Positions 47,722 through 59,200 of a stretch of DNA of 64,000 bases are shown here, piece after piece. Each line of letters starts with the position of its first letter. The first letter of the stretch is position 1. A program made the translations under genes and the position numbers. Source of the DNA: Pohlia nutans (taxonomy: Eukaryota > Streptophyta > Bryopsida > Bryales > Mniaceae); contig CM040089.1 of the NCBI GenBank assembly GCA_022496805.1, forward strand, positions 36,998,372 through 37,062,371, written 5' to 3'. Under the pieces are notes generated by a model. That model ran no database searches and was not told where the DNA came from. It saw only the letters and a program-made list of their open reading frames with translations.

Positions 47722-48035
47722 CATTACAGTTTTGACCTTGTAAGGCCTCGAGCGATCAACTTTGAGCATGCCAATCTTGTGAAAGTGATTGTTGACAACT
47801 CGCCTAATATTTGAGTACGACACGTGCCATTTGTTTCACCTATCTTTGAGGTATTGCACCATCTCTTTGGCGTTTTGCAACTTTTATACAACAAACTTTA
47901 ATTTCTCAACTCGGACCTCCCTCTTTAGTAGTGCACCAACGTCGTCCACCCCCTTCCCCTTGCCATGGCTGGAGCCCCATTTAATTGATTCCTTAGAGAT
48001 CTCCACACCTATTCAAATGAGATAACTTCAAACTG
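47722..48035 (-). pseudogene. relic of a transposon-type protein (HGKG motif)
   Basis: In one minus-strand frame: SIKWGSSHGKGKGVDDVGAL, LKREVR, a stop, KLQNAKEMVQYLKDR, a stop, then HVSYSNIRRVVNNHFHKIGM and KVDRSRPYKVKTV. An HGKG-x-D-x-GA-x-LKR pattern recurs, as I recall, in the C-terminal part of several eukaryotic transposon-encoded proteins. Two in-frame stops show it is dead. The exact family is not assigned. Confidence 0.4.
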
Positions 48036-48239
48036 TTAACTGGTTCAAATCATCATATAAACACATTGGAAAAAATATTCATTAATAAATGTCTTCAAAG
48101 TGTCAAAAACGACTTTGAAATCATGTCAAAAAGTAGTCCAAAAAGCAACCAAAATTTATAAAGAAAAAGGTGTCTAAAATTGACCTGTGCCTGAAATTAG
48201 AATTATGGTACTTGAATTATTTGGGACATCCAGTATTCT

Positions 48240-49287
48240 TATGGGATCTATTTAGCCTACATAAATAACGTATATGGGGCCCAGGGCCCACCGTATTCTA
48301 ATTTTAAATATCAGAACCATGCCCACCAATCCACATGCTCGTCCTATAAATAGTAGAATACTTGTTAATAATGTGTTTTTGTTCCTTCGCCAAATATAGT
48401 ATTTTATATTAATGTTTCTAATAATACACTAGAAAGGTACATAAGTAGAATTGGAAATAGTCATATCTTGTGTATCTAATGTCCAAATTTGGCATATTTT
48501 AGGTCTCTGAAATAAGAAATTGGCCATTGGATTTAATTGGTCTTAATTACATTAAGTGGATATGGGACCCACTTTGAAAACAACTATTACAAATCTTCAC
48601 ACGTACCTTTTTGGTAAATTTAAAAAGTCTCTATATATAATATATTGTATAGAGAAAAAGAAGTAAAGAAAGACACCAATGAATATAACAAAACATGTAT
48701 TTGTTTTTAGAAAGTCAACATGAGTCACCGGAGTAATTATGGGTGGTTATTTATAGGAAATAGTGCACGACCACCTATATATTCTAATAATAAATATATA
48801 GGTGATGGTAGATGTAGAAACAAAAATCTATATGATAGCTATAGGATAGCCATTCTTATACTATTTTAAGAAGCCATAGGATACCCTATTTGGACATGGA
48901 ATTCACTTTGAAAAGTGAAAACTACTATTATAAGTCTATAAACATAACTTTTGATAAATTATAAAATATGTATATATAATATATTATATATTGGAAAAGA
49001 ACACCAATGAGTGTAATAAGATATTTAATTATTTTTAGAAAATCAACATGAGTCATTGGAGTAGTTATGGATGGTAATTTATATTAGTGTTATAATATTT
49101 GAAGAAGCCATAGGATAACCTATTTGAGCATGCAATTTCAAGTCTATACACAAACTTTTTTGGTAAATTAAAAATATCTATATATAATATACTGTACAAA
49201 GGAAAAGAAATAAAAAAAGACACTAATGAGTGTAATTAAATATTTATTTATTTTTATGAAGTCAACATGAGTCCCCATTACTAACAT
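48240..49287. repeat. three diverged direct repeats of 200-340 bp
   Basis: AAAAAGAAGTAAAGAAAGAC, CACCAATGAATATAA and AAGTCAACATGAGTC recur as blocks starting near 48650, 48985 and 49195. Each is preceded by TATATATAATATATTGTA-like text. Neighbouring blocks with ATAGGATA and GGGACCCACTTTGAAAA also recur. Non-coding. Confidence 0.65.
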
Positions 49288-49291
49288 CCGT

Positions 49292-50573
49292 AACACCCAA
49301 TTCGCTAATTTTGCACTTGGCCATATAATCATGCACTTGGCCCCCAAGCGCATTAAAAAAAATTGTTTGAAAAATTCTCTAAAAAACAGCCATTTTTGTC
49401 TTTCTACAATCCCTTACGTTGTAAAAAAACAATTTTTAAATTTATTTTGTATTCTCATCTTTATCTTTTATCTTTTATCTTTATCTTAATCTTTTCTTTT
49501 CTTTTCTTTATCTTGTTTTTTTCTTGTCTTCTTTATTGTCTTCTTTCTTGTCTTCCTCTTGTCTTCCTTCTTCTTTTTCTTCTAGTCTTCTTCTTTTTCT
49601 TCTAGTCTTCCTCCTTTTCTTCTAGTCTTCCTCTTGTCTTCCTTTTTTTTTTTCCCTTCACCTTGCCATTTCTGGAGTTTAACCATTAAAAAATAAAAAT
49701 AAAAACAAAAATCAGGGAGCAGCCGATGGCTGAATCCAATACAGGCCAAAAATATATTTTTTATTTTTTATTTTTATTTTTTTTGCTTCCGCTTTTTCCG
49801 GGCAGAGAGGGTCCGCACGCGCGGACCTTACTCTAATTTTCAGCCTCTTCCCTTCACTCCCTCCTCTCCCCTATATAAACCCTCCCTCACTCTCCCTCCC
49901 TCACACTCTCCTTCCTCCCCTTTCTTCTCTTGTCCTTCTCCCTCTCTCCTTTCTCCCTTCTCCTCAATATAAAAGAGGAAGAGGGAGGAAGAGTGAGGGA
50001 GGGTTTATGTAGGATAGAGGGGAAAAAAAAGGAAAGGGGAGGAGGGAGGGAGGGTTAAAATTAGAGTAGGGTCCGCGCGCGCGGACCCTTTCTGCCCAGA
50101 AAAAGCGAAAGCAAAATAAAATAAAATAAAATAAAAATAATAATAATAATAATAAATATTTTATTTTTATTTTTTGTTTTGGCCTGTATTGGATTCAGCC
50201 ATCGGCTGCTCCCTGATTTTTATTTTATTTTTAATTTTTTTATCGTTTAAACTCTAGAAATGGCAAGGTGAAGAAAAAAAAGGGAAGACAAGTGGAAGAC
50301 TAGAAGAAAAAGAGGAAGGAAGACAAGAAAGAAGACAAGAAAAAAAAACAAGATAAAAGAAAAGAAAAGAAAATATAAAGATAAAGATAAAGATAAAAGA
50401 TAAAAGTAAGAATACAAAGTAAATAAATAAATTGTTTTTTTACAACGTAAGGGATTGTAGAAAGACAAAAATCGATGTTTTTTAAAGAATTTTTCAAACA
50501 AATTTTTTTAAAGCCAAATTTGCTCATGGAATGAGTGCACTTGGCCAAGTGCAAAATTAGGGAATTGGGTGTT
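49292..50573 (-). mobile_element. near-palindromic element, copy 3 (inverted)
   Basis: The 1282-bp element has AACACCCAATTCGCTAATTT and AATTAGGGAATTGGGTGTT ends and an exact 4-bp duplication CCGT (49288-49291, 50574-50577). The end with the extra CATATAATCATGCACTTGGC block is on the left, opposite to copies 1 and 2. The CG palindromes are GGGTCCGCACGCGCGGACC and GGGTCCGCGCGCGCGGACCC. It is more diverged than copies 1 and 2. Confidence 0.88.
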
Positions 50574-50857
50574 CCGTCTAATTCAAAGCATGAACTAAAA
50601 TTAGTTTATTCTCTTTGTAGAGAGCGGGCCCAGGTCTCTCATGGGGAATTGGGGATCTTCCCTCATGCCTGATAAATGGTATTCATGGTATTCACGCAGC
50701 TGAGCGAGCATTAAAAGGCAGCTTATAGCTCTCCAATTGCTAATTCCATACAGAAACTAAAACTTAGAAATATAATGGGGTTGAGTCACTTGAGTGAGAA
50801 TGATTAATACTAACTAACAGATTGTTTCACTATCCATCTTTTGACACCAATAATACT

Positions 50858-51445
50858 TTAACCCCTAAACGTACCAGGGTGTCCCTGGAATTGACAATTT
50901 GAAAAAAAGCATTATAAACTACTATTTAGAAGAATATTTTGGAATTGATATACAAATGAAAGTTCTAGATTTTGAATTTTAGATTCCATCCGTACGGTTT
51001 GATTCACTAATACTCTCACCAATATTTAATTATAAAATTTGAAAGTTAAAATTAAAAATTCCTTTTAAATTCGATTACAAACAAAATTTTAATATTTTTT
51101 GAGTAAAATTTGTTGGAATGAGTTTGAAATGAGATGCTCTTAAACGTGGTGATTCTTCGAAATTGTTGTGTTTCTTAAATCTATGACCTCATTTTTGCAA
51201 GGCCACTTTTGAACTACAGTCAATGCAATTTTGGCTTGGTCAACGACTTGACATACTTCTACATTTGTAATTTTAGAAAAATATGTACTCAAGTATGACT
51301 AAATCCAACCATTAGATAGGACAACAACTTGGTGAAGAATCTCCGAAAATTTGGATGACTTTCATCCAAGCATTGATGAGAACGTGAGAAGGGTTTGAAT
51401 CTGTTAGTCGTTCACTTTCTGGACGCTCTGACGTTTAGGGGTTAA
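50858..51445 (+). mobile_element. TTAA-bounded MITE, family A-related
   Basis: The termini TTAACCCCTAAACGTACC and CTGACGTTTAGGGGTTAA are inverted, with TTAA at 50858-50861 and 51442-51445. Internal GAATTTTAGATTCCATCCGT and GCATTATAAA-type blocks relate it to family A, but it is more distant and has a better-conserved TIR. Confidence 0.7.
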
Positions 51446-51720
51446 CAGACTACTCGTGGTCTACTATGACACAATTTTGACCAAATAATTTGGTCAAAAT
51501 GAGGTATTATACTTCCAATGCTTCATTTTTAAAGCTTCTTTAGTATGGTAAAGTAGGCCTAATACAATCAATTATTTGCTCATGGTAAGTACACCCATAT
51601 GATCTATGACAAAGACAAAATGACAAATTGCAGCAGATGCTATTGATATAGAAGAGGTCATATATTCTGTTCTACAAACACCCACTTAAGGCAACTTCTA
51701 CAAATTATGAGTGAACCATA
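51446..51720. other. non-coding DNA, nothing recognised
   Basis: A short stretch between a TTAA-bounded element and the U2-bearing inverted duplication. Confidence 0.5.
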
Positions 51721-52185
51721 TTTGCAGTGGTGAAGGGTGGGGCTGCTCTATTTTCTGCGTGAGCATGACAACGGGTCCGTTGACTTGTTTCTACCTTTTT
51801 CACCCTTGCTAGGGTTTATAGTAAAAAATATACAGATGTCGTGTAACGCTGTAATTCAGTATTTCGCAGTGTTTCACAAAAAATTAGATGTAGATCTGTA
51901 GTGAAAGCCAATTAGATACGAGGCCCACCTCGGTTTCACCCTCCGTCCAAATCCACTTCACACACTTAGCAGTAAAACTACAATTCCTCCACACCAAACA
52001 CAGATTGGTAGTCAGTTTCATTTTTAAACATTGTCATGCATGCCAACCTGACTTGATAAAAATAAGATTGAGTGGAGTTATTCCATAAGGTTTGTGCCAT
52101 TCACAGTCATAGTGAGGATATATAGCATTGTGGGTTTGAAGAGAGAAGCATACATTTCTCGACCTTTTGGTTAAAATCAAGTGTA
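51721..52185 (+). repeat. left arm of an inverted duplication carrying a U2 relic
   Basis: It matches the complement of 53493-53953 through GCTCTATT, CCGTTGACTTG, AGGCCCACC-CGGTTTCACCC, GAGTGGAGTTATTCCATAA and GGTTTGAAGAGAGAAGC. A spacer of about 1.3 kb separates the arms. The duplicated unit extends well upstream of the U2 sequence, so it is a genomic duplication, not two retrocopies. Confidence 0.8.
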
Positions 52186-52218
52186 GTATATGTTCTTATC
52201 AATTTTATATCTAATATG
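52150..52218 (+). pseudogene. U2 snRNA relic, 5' 69 nt
   Basis: It aligns with the conserved 5' end of U2: ATACATTTCTCGACCTTTTG continuing through TCAAGTGTAGTATATG to CTAATATG. The branch-site recognition core GTAGTA is intact. Homology stops at about nt 69, so stem-loops IIb-IV and the Sm site are missing. A TATA motif (52118-52125) lies about 30 bp upstream, the plant snRNA spacing, but no upstream sequence element (RTCCCACATCG) was seen at -70. Confidence 0.85.
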
Positions 52219-53492
52219 GTTCCAAATTTGTTCCAATTATTTTTATTCTTCCAATTGATTTGTATTTTCAGCTAAAAAACCATTGCACCAAAAACTCGAG
52301 GAGGTCACTAGCATGTATTTAGTGTAACCATTTGCATTAAGAAGGTATTCTAATGGGGGCTATCACATAAATGGAACATTTGAGAATATTCTAGGTATAT
52401 TTCAATTATATTCTTAAATTCAAAGAAAAGTAACTTTAATGGTTCTAAACTTCAAATTACCTCCAAAATTTTTAAGCCAATTGAAGTTGAAGTCTAAACA
52501 TCATAGAAAATTAACACTCAGTCCTCTCAGTTGCCAGTTCAATGTTTTGCAGTCCTTTCAACTGCTACTCCAGTGTTTTGGCAGTCTTCTAAGCTGCTAC
52601 TCCATTGTTTTGATAATCCTCTCAACTGCTAGTGCAATGTTTTGACAATCTTCTCAGTTGGCAGTCCATCATTTGGTATGGTTTCATATCGACTTTTCAT
52701 CTTATAGGGTTTGGTGCAAAGTTGTAGTTGTGAAACAAGGTGGCAAAGGTTAATATTCTGAATGAATGATGTTGATAGGGATTCAAGTGATGAGGAAGTA
52801 AAATGCCCGGGGTTTTATTGTTTGCCATAGTTGAAGTTCCAGTTGCGTCTCTTTCTGGTTAAATTAGAGATTGAAGTGCTTGTCATTTCTTATTTCTTGA
52901 AGATTACTAGGAGTCGGAGCTAAGTGTTGCAAGCTTTTTTTAATTAAAAATATATATAATCAAGTAGGTCGGTGATCGTCTATTGGCTTATTATTGAACA
53001 TTGCGCATTGACTTAGAATTTTTTGGTGGTTTTATCTTGTCACCAATATATGTATGTATCCTCCTACATTGCGTCTGCCTCTCCAGTTTTGCAAATGTTA
53101 TTAAGAGAGATTTGATGTATCAAGAGGTGAATTGCTTAGGATTCTTAAGTTTGCTGGGAGATGTATTTGAATCTTGCATCTCTTTTTTTCCAAGTTAAAA
53201 GAATTACATTCATTTATTTCCTACTTCATGAAGTTGATAAAGGTTGAAGACAATTTTGGTAGAAAACAATTACATTGCAAAAAAATTGAAAAATAAGTTT
53301 GTAGATAGATATGAACTCCGGACCTCTTTTGAGGCCGGCGTGAATAAAGTGTTTGTTCGTCTTGCCAATGAGCCAGTGTCCACCGAAAAAAGGGCCATTG
53401 GTGCAAGACTACTCACCTCTAATAAGTTTGTACTTTAAAATCTTATACAAATTAGGTGAATAGTCTTGAAGACAAAGGTTGCAAATTATATT
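52219..53492. other. spacer of the U2 inverted duplication
   Basis: It contains a minisatellite (about 52525-52668). The segment 53250-53440 has short open frames but no recognised family. No gene called. Confidence 0.5.
52525..52668. repeat. ~36-bp minisatellite
   Basis: Four diverged units follow CTCARCTGCTASTCCARTGT then TTTGRCAGTCYT (R, S and Y mark variable bases). It lies in the spacer of the U2 inverted duplication. Confidence 0.7.
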
Positions 53493-53528
53493 TACACTTC
53501 ATCTTAGCCAAAAGGCCACGAAAGGTAT
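53493..53528 (-). pseudogene. U2 snRNA relic, 5' 36 nt, opposite strand
   Basis: On the minus strand ATACCTTTCGTGGCCTTTTG then GCTAAGATGAAGTGTA match U2 nt 1-36 with few changes. It is closer to consensus over this stretch than the copy at 52150. Homology then stops abruptly. TATATAG lies about 35 bp upstream (53562-53568), with an 8-bp insertion before the U2 start. Confidence 0.82.
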
Positions 53529-53953
53529 GCTTTTGAGCTTCTCTCTTCAAACCAATAACACTATATACCCTGAGGCTCGCTATGACTTTGAATGGTACAA
53601 ACTTTATGGAATAACTCCACTCAACTTTATTTTTGTCATGTGACATTGGCATCAAAATGAAACACTGTCAATCAATGTTTTATCTGGAGGGATAGTGGTT
53701 TTACTGCTGTGTGAAGTAAAACTGGGCAAAGGGTGAAACCGGGGTGGGCCTTACGTCCAACTGGCCTTCACTACAGATAAACATCTGAATTTTGTGAAAC
53801 ACTGCAAAATATAGAATTACAATGTCACACGACAATTGTATCTCTTTTTACTGTAAACCCCCAGCATGGGATGAAAAAGGCAGAAACAAGTCAACGGGCC
53901 CATTATGAGGCTCATGCTGAGAATAGAGCGGTCCCACCTTTCTACATTGCAAA
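53493..53953 (-). repeat. right arm of the inverted duplication
   Basis: The complement of 51721-52185, with small indels. It includes the second U2 relic at its inner end. The arms look perhaps 75-80% similar by eye, so the duplication is old. Confidence 0.8.
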
Positions 53954-54701
53954 CATCGTTCACCCAAATTATGATGGCCCATTCACACCAGTCGTCCAAC
54001 GCGAGTGCAACAAAGAATCTGTGTTTGTCATGTAAGTTTTTGGTAGCTACAATGTGTTCCTGTAAAATTTATTTATTTAACCTAATGCATGCAAGAAGCT
54101 GCTCCAACGCATTTTGGGTGCCGCAAGAAAATTGCGTCTCCACCAACGCACATGCATTGGCTAAAAGCAAGAAGAGACAAGGCTTTGACACCGCAAGAAA
54201 TAGTATATTATTTTAAAAATTTACCTTGCAGCATTCCAGGAACGCAACGCAAGTGCTGCAGCTTCTTGGTGTGAATGGGCCATGAGCTTTTTTAAAGGTC
54301 AAGTTGGCTTCACATGACATTGAATTAGTCAGTAACACGACCCAACCCCGCCCAGTTATAACGACTCTTGATGAGTGCTTAGAAAATAATATCTTCAATT
54401 TATGTAGATATTAGAAAAATTTAAGGACATTTTGCAACATATTTTGAACATTTTAGCACATTTTAGTCGTTATTAACGACTGGTTACGACCATATTTAAG
54501 TCGTTTTGGAGTACTAATAACTTCCCAAACATCGTCAAACTTTAGTATATTGTATAATGACATATATCATATGTAGTTACTAATTTATATTGCATTATCA
54601 ATTCGAATGATACGATTATTGCTTAACAATTTGTTAAATTAATCACTGGTTACAGTTTCCTTGGGTCGTGTTACTGTGAATGTACCTATAATCATCTCAG
54701 T
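53954..54701. other. non-coding, nothing recognised
   Basis: AT-rich DNA without a clear element. TCGTTATTAACGACTGGTTA near 54467 forms a small imperfect palindrome. Confidence 0.45.
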
Positions 54702-55800
54702 TCAGATAAAAGTCACTCTCGCAAAAACGGTATCTAATCGATTGCAAGATTTCAGCATTGATGGAGGCCCATTAAGTTGAGGCTGGAAAAACAACCCGTG
54801 CTGTACCAAATCATCTAAGTCACAATTTTTATCTATAATGTAATGGCGAGTCCACTCCCGTTTATCCAAATCGTACAACATTCTGCACCAGACATCGTCG
54901 TATGCGGCTGTGAACAAGAGATGATTCCCACACTCATAGATTTCCATAGTTCCCTCATCTCGAAATTCAAACGATTGAAATACGTCATCTACGACCTCCA
55001 ACAACGGCGAAATATGTCCAATGGAACTTCCGTGACCAGTTGACAAGTGATGCTACTCCGCTCCTGCTTGTGAATGTGAATGAAAGTAAGTGGATCACAA
55101 TTGTAGTCCACTACGTACATGCACGACCCGATAGCAGTTGGATACTCGAACATAAACTCCTCTTCATCGTCAGCCATGATCAACAATCCGGCCGTGAATC
55201 CGTCCTGGTAGTAGTCAACTAGCTGCCTCTGCCTGATGTCGAACATACTCGTTCAACCATCTTCGTCTAGGAGTTCATACTTGCGACAAAAGACAATTTC
55301 ATTACTTGAGTTTGAGTAGGGAATGTAGTTGTCCCTTGGGACTCGCACATTTGACCATTGACTGGAACCTGCTGAATCGAATATCTGCACCACGTAGTTG
55401 TCCATCCAATGCACCACAACCGTGTAGGTGTTGGAATCTGCACTCATTATGAGTCCCAAGTGCACGTTTTCTTGGCTACGGTCAACGGGAGGCTCAAGGG
55501 GCGGGAGTGAGAGTGAACGATGCTCGTGTGTGATGGGGTTGACAACTTCCAGAGGCCTAGGAAGTCCCAGTCAGAGGGCCCGATTATCTAATTCACGGCT
55601 GAAAAGAACAAGGCGACCGCTCGCACTCACTGGAAACAAAGATGAAACTGAAATTGGGAGTTGTAGCTGGAGTCATTTCTGCATGGAAAACGCATAGTAC
55701 CAGTGATTGGATCCTTGGGGCGTACGCATGGAACTAGTGACTGGATCATTGCCACGCGGGAAGAAAGGCTATCCTTCGAAAACTTGGGAGCTCGTGAACT
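54702..55800 (-). pseudogene. C-terminal (kelch-like) part of an F-box-type protein, broken
   Basis: Read from 55800 to 54702 the minus strand gives, with stops and shifts, GSNHWYYAFSMQK, then RLVLFSRELDNRAL, PRPLEVVNPITHEHRSLSLP, HLGLIMSADSNTYTVVVHWM, VQIFDSAGSSQWSNVRVP, YYQDGFTAGLLIMADDEEEF and CRMLYDLDKREWTR. This pattern (smr-LVLFS, NP-T, YDS-W) is that of the beta-propeller half of plant F-box/kelch substrate receptors. At least three stops or frameshifts are present. The N-terminal F-box is absent here, and the copia element at 55814 begins just upstream of the surviving part. Confidence 0.65.
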
Positions 55801-55813
55801 CGGCTCTCCATTC

Positions 55814-56101
55814 TGTTGGACTACATGAAATCAGTCAAGCACTTAAAGCTTGACATACTGACAACTGTCATCTTGGAAGTTGGGACCAACGTTCTGGCTG
55901 ACAAGATACGGTATCAGACCGTATCAGAAGTATAACCGGCGGCTGGGATATCTACTGCGTATCCTGGCTACCATATCCCAGCCGATACTGAGAAGTTAAT
56001 TAGGTTGAAGCCTTGAAGCTTCATGCACTGCGTATATAATCAGGCTTGTAGTTAGGACATATTATCTGACTTTTAGGCTCCTTGGATTAGCGATTACTTC
56101 A
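55814..56101 (+). repeat. 5' LTR
   Basis: It starts TGTTGGACTACATGAAATC and ends CGATTACTTCA. It contains a TATA motif (GCGTATATAATC, near 56030) and internal inverted motifs: GATACGGTATCAGACCGTAT, and CTGGGATATC paired with ATATCCCAG. Confidence 0.95.
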
Positions 56102-56119
56102 TGGTATCAGAGCAGGTTC
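56102..56119 (+). other. primer-binding site for tRNA-iMet
   Basis: TGGTATCAGAGCAGGTTC directly follows the 5' LTR. TGGTATCAGAGC is complementary to the 3' end of plant initiator tRNA-Met, the usual copia primer. Confidence 0.9.
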
Positions 56120-56216
56120 AGGAGAATAGCAGATTTATTACAAAGCAAGTCCTTGTTCTAACTTGTTTAGTTGAATAGAACTATAGTCCAGTAGAAACAG
56201 ATCAACAGGAGTCTCA

Positions 56217-59200
56217 ATGGCACTTAGAGAGTTGTCCATAGGAGAGGCCTCCAAACTTGAAGGAAATCCCAATTATAGTGTCTGGAGCTTTAGGCTCAGA
56301 AACATGCTAAATAGAGAAGATTTGTGGAAACTGATCGATCCACCTACAGGGACGGTGCACCTACTGATCCCGATGAACTTGCGGCACTCCAAGTCCAAAA
56401 GAGCAAGGCGCTCTCAATGATCGCACTTTCAGTAAGAGATAACGTTATCCCCTATATTGCAGATATCACGGATCCAGCAAAATGCTAGAATGTTTTGAAG
56501 GGGCTGTACGCCAACAACACCAACTCTCGCAAGCTCATGCTTCGGCGGAAGCTTACGAACCTGAAGCTTGACGAAGGAGGTTCGATGAGTGATTTTCTTC
56601 AGACACTCAAAGAAATCATTAATGATTTTGCATGCATTGGTGAGGCGCTGGCGGACGATGAGGTGGTTGAACACGCCCTGATGGCTCTCCCTGAGAGCTT
56701 TGAGAGCCTTGTCAATACTCTCATGTATAGGCCCTTACTACCCTCCATTACCGAGTTCACCGGCATACTCATGCAGGAAGACATTCGAAGAGAATTTCGG
56801 AGTAGCAAGAGAGGAGACACCGAAGCTCTGCTTACAAAGACCAGCTCGCGACCGAATTTCAACGTTCGGAAGACATCTGGAAGAGACGACAGCAGACTGA
56901 AAAACAAGAGGCAAGGGGGCGAATGCCACTACTGCGGAGGCAGAGACCATTGGCTTCGAAATTGTAAGGTACTAGCAGCCGATATCAAGACCCGGAAGGA
57001 AAGTCGGAGAGCCACAGTCAACCTTGTTGACAACTTCGAGGGAGAAGACTCGGGCGAAGATGACGTCAACGAGCCAGATGGTGACCTCGCCGTGAACCTG
57101 AACGAGCTAAACTTGAGTGAGCTAAACTTGGTCGATAACAGCAAGGATGACTGGTACGTTGATAGTGGTGCTTCAAAGCACGTCACTGGGTCCAAATACT
57201 TGCTTAAAAATATAGAACTAGGAGGTAGTTCTAGGGTAAGCACCGTAGGTGGAGAAAAACTCACTGTAGCTAGAAAGGGCTCTGCCAAAATTCCAACATC
57301 TTATGGAGAAATAAAGTTCGATAATGTTCTCTACGTCCCGGGAGTCACCAAAAATCTTCTATCTGTTGGAACAATTACTGATGATAGAAGAAACCTCAAA
57401 CTACTCTTTGATTCAGGCAACGTTTATGTTCTCAAGAATTTTCCCTCCCCGGATCCAAAATTCGTTGTTACTACAGGAAATAGGGATAGACGAAATGGTC
57501 TTTACAAATTTCAACCTCCGACTGAGTCTCTCAATAGCATTACAAAAGAACCAAAGTACCAGCTTCTACGTCTCTGGCACGATAGGTTAGGCCATCCTAG
57601 CTAGCAGACTCTCGTTTTTATGACACAGAATTCGAAAGCAGCAGGGCTTCCAAAGCTCAATCTGCCGGCACCCTTACCCCACTGCGACTCATGCAGTCTT
57701 GGCAAACAATGCCGAACCAAGGTGACAAGGACGGAGGCAACTTCCAGGAACGGAGTCTCAACTGCAGTGGTCCCACTCCGGTCTACTCGACCACTGGAAC
57801 TGGTCCACTCAGACTTGTGTGGACCCATGCAAGAATCTTCCCTCTCTGGCTCGAGGTATTTTCTTACTTTTACAGACGACTTTAGTCGTTTTTCTTGGAT
57901 CTATTTTCTAAGAAACAAAGGAGAGACTCTTTCTAAGTTCCGAATTTTCAAAGCTATGATAGAATTACAGACAGGATTTCGAATCAAGGCACTTCGCTCT
58001 GACCGTGGGGGGGAATATATTTCCCATGAGTTTCAGAAGTTTTGTGACGAAACAGGGATAGTGCGTCAATTTTCACAAGCTCGCACGCCTCACCAGAATG
58101 GTGTGGTTGAACGCAAGAATCGGAGTTTGCTTGACAAAGCCAGGTGTCTGCTTTTCAAAAGCAATGTTCCTGCTTTTCTATGGACTGAAGCCATCTCTAC
58201 AGCCAATTATTTGGTCAACAAAACGTCAAGCAGAGCAAATGCGGGAGCTACACCCCACGAACAATTTTTTGGATCCTTGCCCAACGTGAGTCATCTACGG
58301 ACCTTCGGGTGTCGAACTTTTGTTCTTGACACTACACCAACACGGCGAAAATGGGAGCCAAGAGCCACTGCCTGCATCTTCATCGGCTATGACTCTTCCT
58401 CTACTCGTATGAGACATTTTCACCCATCCTCCCGCAAGGTGCTTATCTCGAAGGATATTAAGTTTGATGAGCAATGCTTCCCGTACAGTGCTAGTGCACC
58501 CAAGCCTTCTCCGGATATTTTGACCCCCGTTTCAGATCTTGTAGTTGGTGACTCCCAGTTTTCCACGGCACTACTAGTTCCAGTGGGGCCAGTACTCTCC
58601 GAACCCCACGCTGATGCCGCAGCTTCCCACAGCGAGTGCGTAAACACAGGACCAAGATTGATCAGTCCCGAGAGTCCCCTCAGCGTCTCTCCAGCTGTCC
58701 CGACCGAGCCACCAGTTTCAGACTCTACCCCAAGCCTTACTCAGGTAGACGACTTCTCGATTCAGATTCCTTTAGCTCCCGACACCTCTCATCGTGTTGA
58801 TCTCCCACTGCATACTTATCAACGTAGAAATCGTGACCCGAGTTCCACTTGCTCTATTCCAGACCCTCCTGCAACCCGTAGTGGTCAATCTAGCAAGATT
58901 CCGACAAGGTTTACTGATTTTTACCTGCATGCAGCCGAATTGCCCTCCCAAGTTCTTCTGCCCAATAGCACTGAGGCTGCTCTTAGTCACCCAGGCTGGC
59001 TACTTGCCATGCAAGATGAACTTGACTCCATCTATAAGAATGGCACCTGGGATGTAGTACCCTTACCCCCCGGTAGAAAGGCAATTTCCACAAAATGGGT
59101 TTATAGAGTAAAAACTAATGCCGATGGCACGGTCGCTAAATTAAAGGCTCGATTGGTCGCCTGGGCTTCCAGCAGAAAGCTGAGCAAGACTACACAAAGA

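Noticed and set aside
52150..52218. A functional U2 snRNA gene
   Set aside because: Homology stops at nt 69; the Sm site and 3' stem-loops are missing and several conserved 5' bases are changed.
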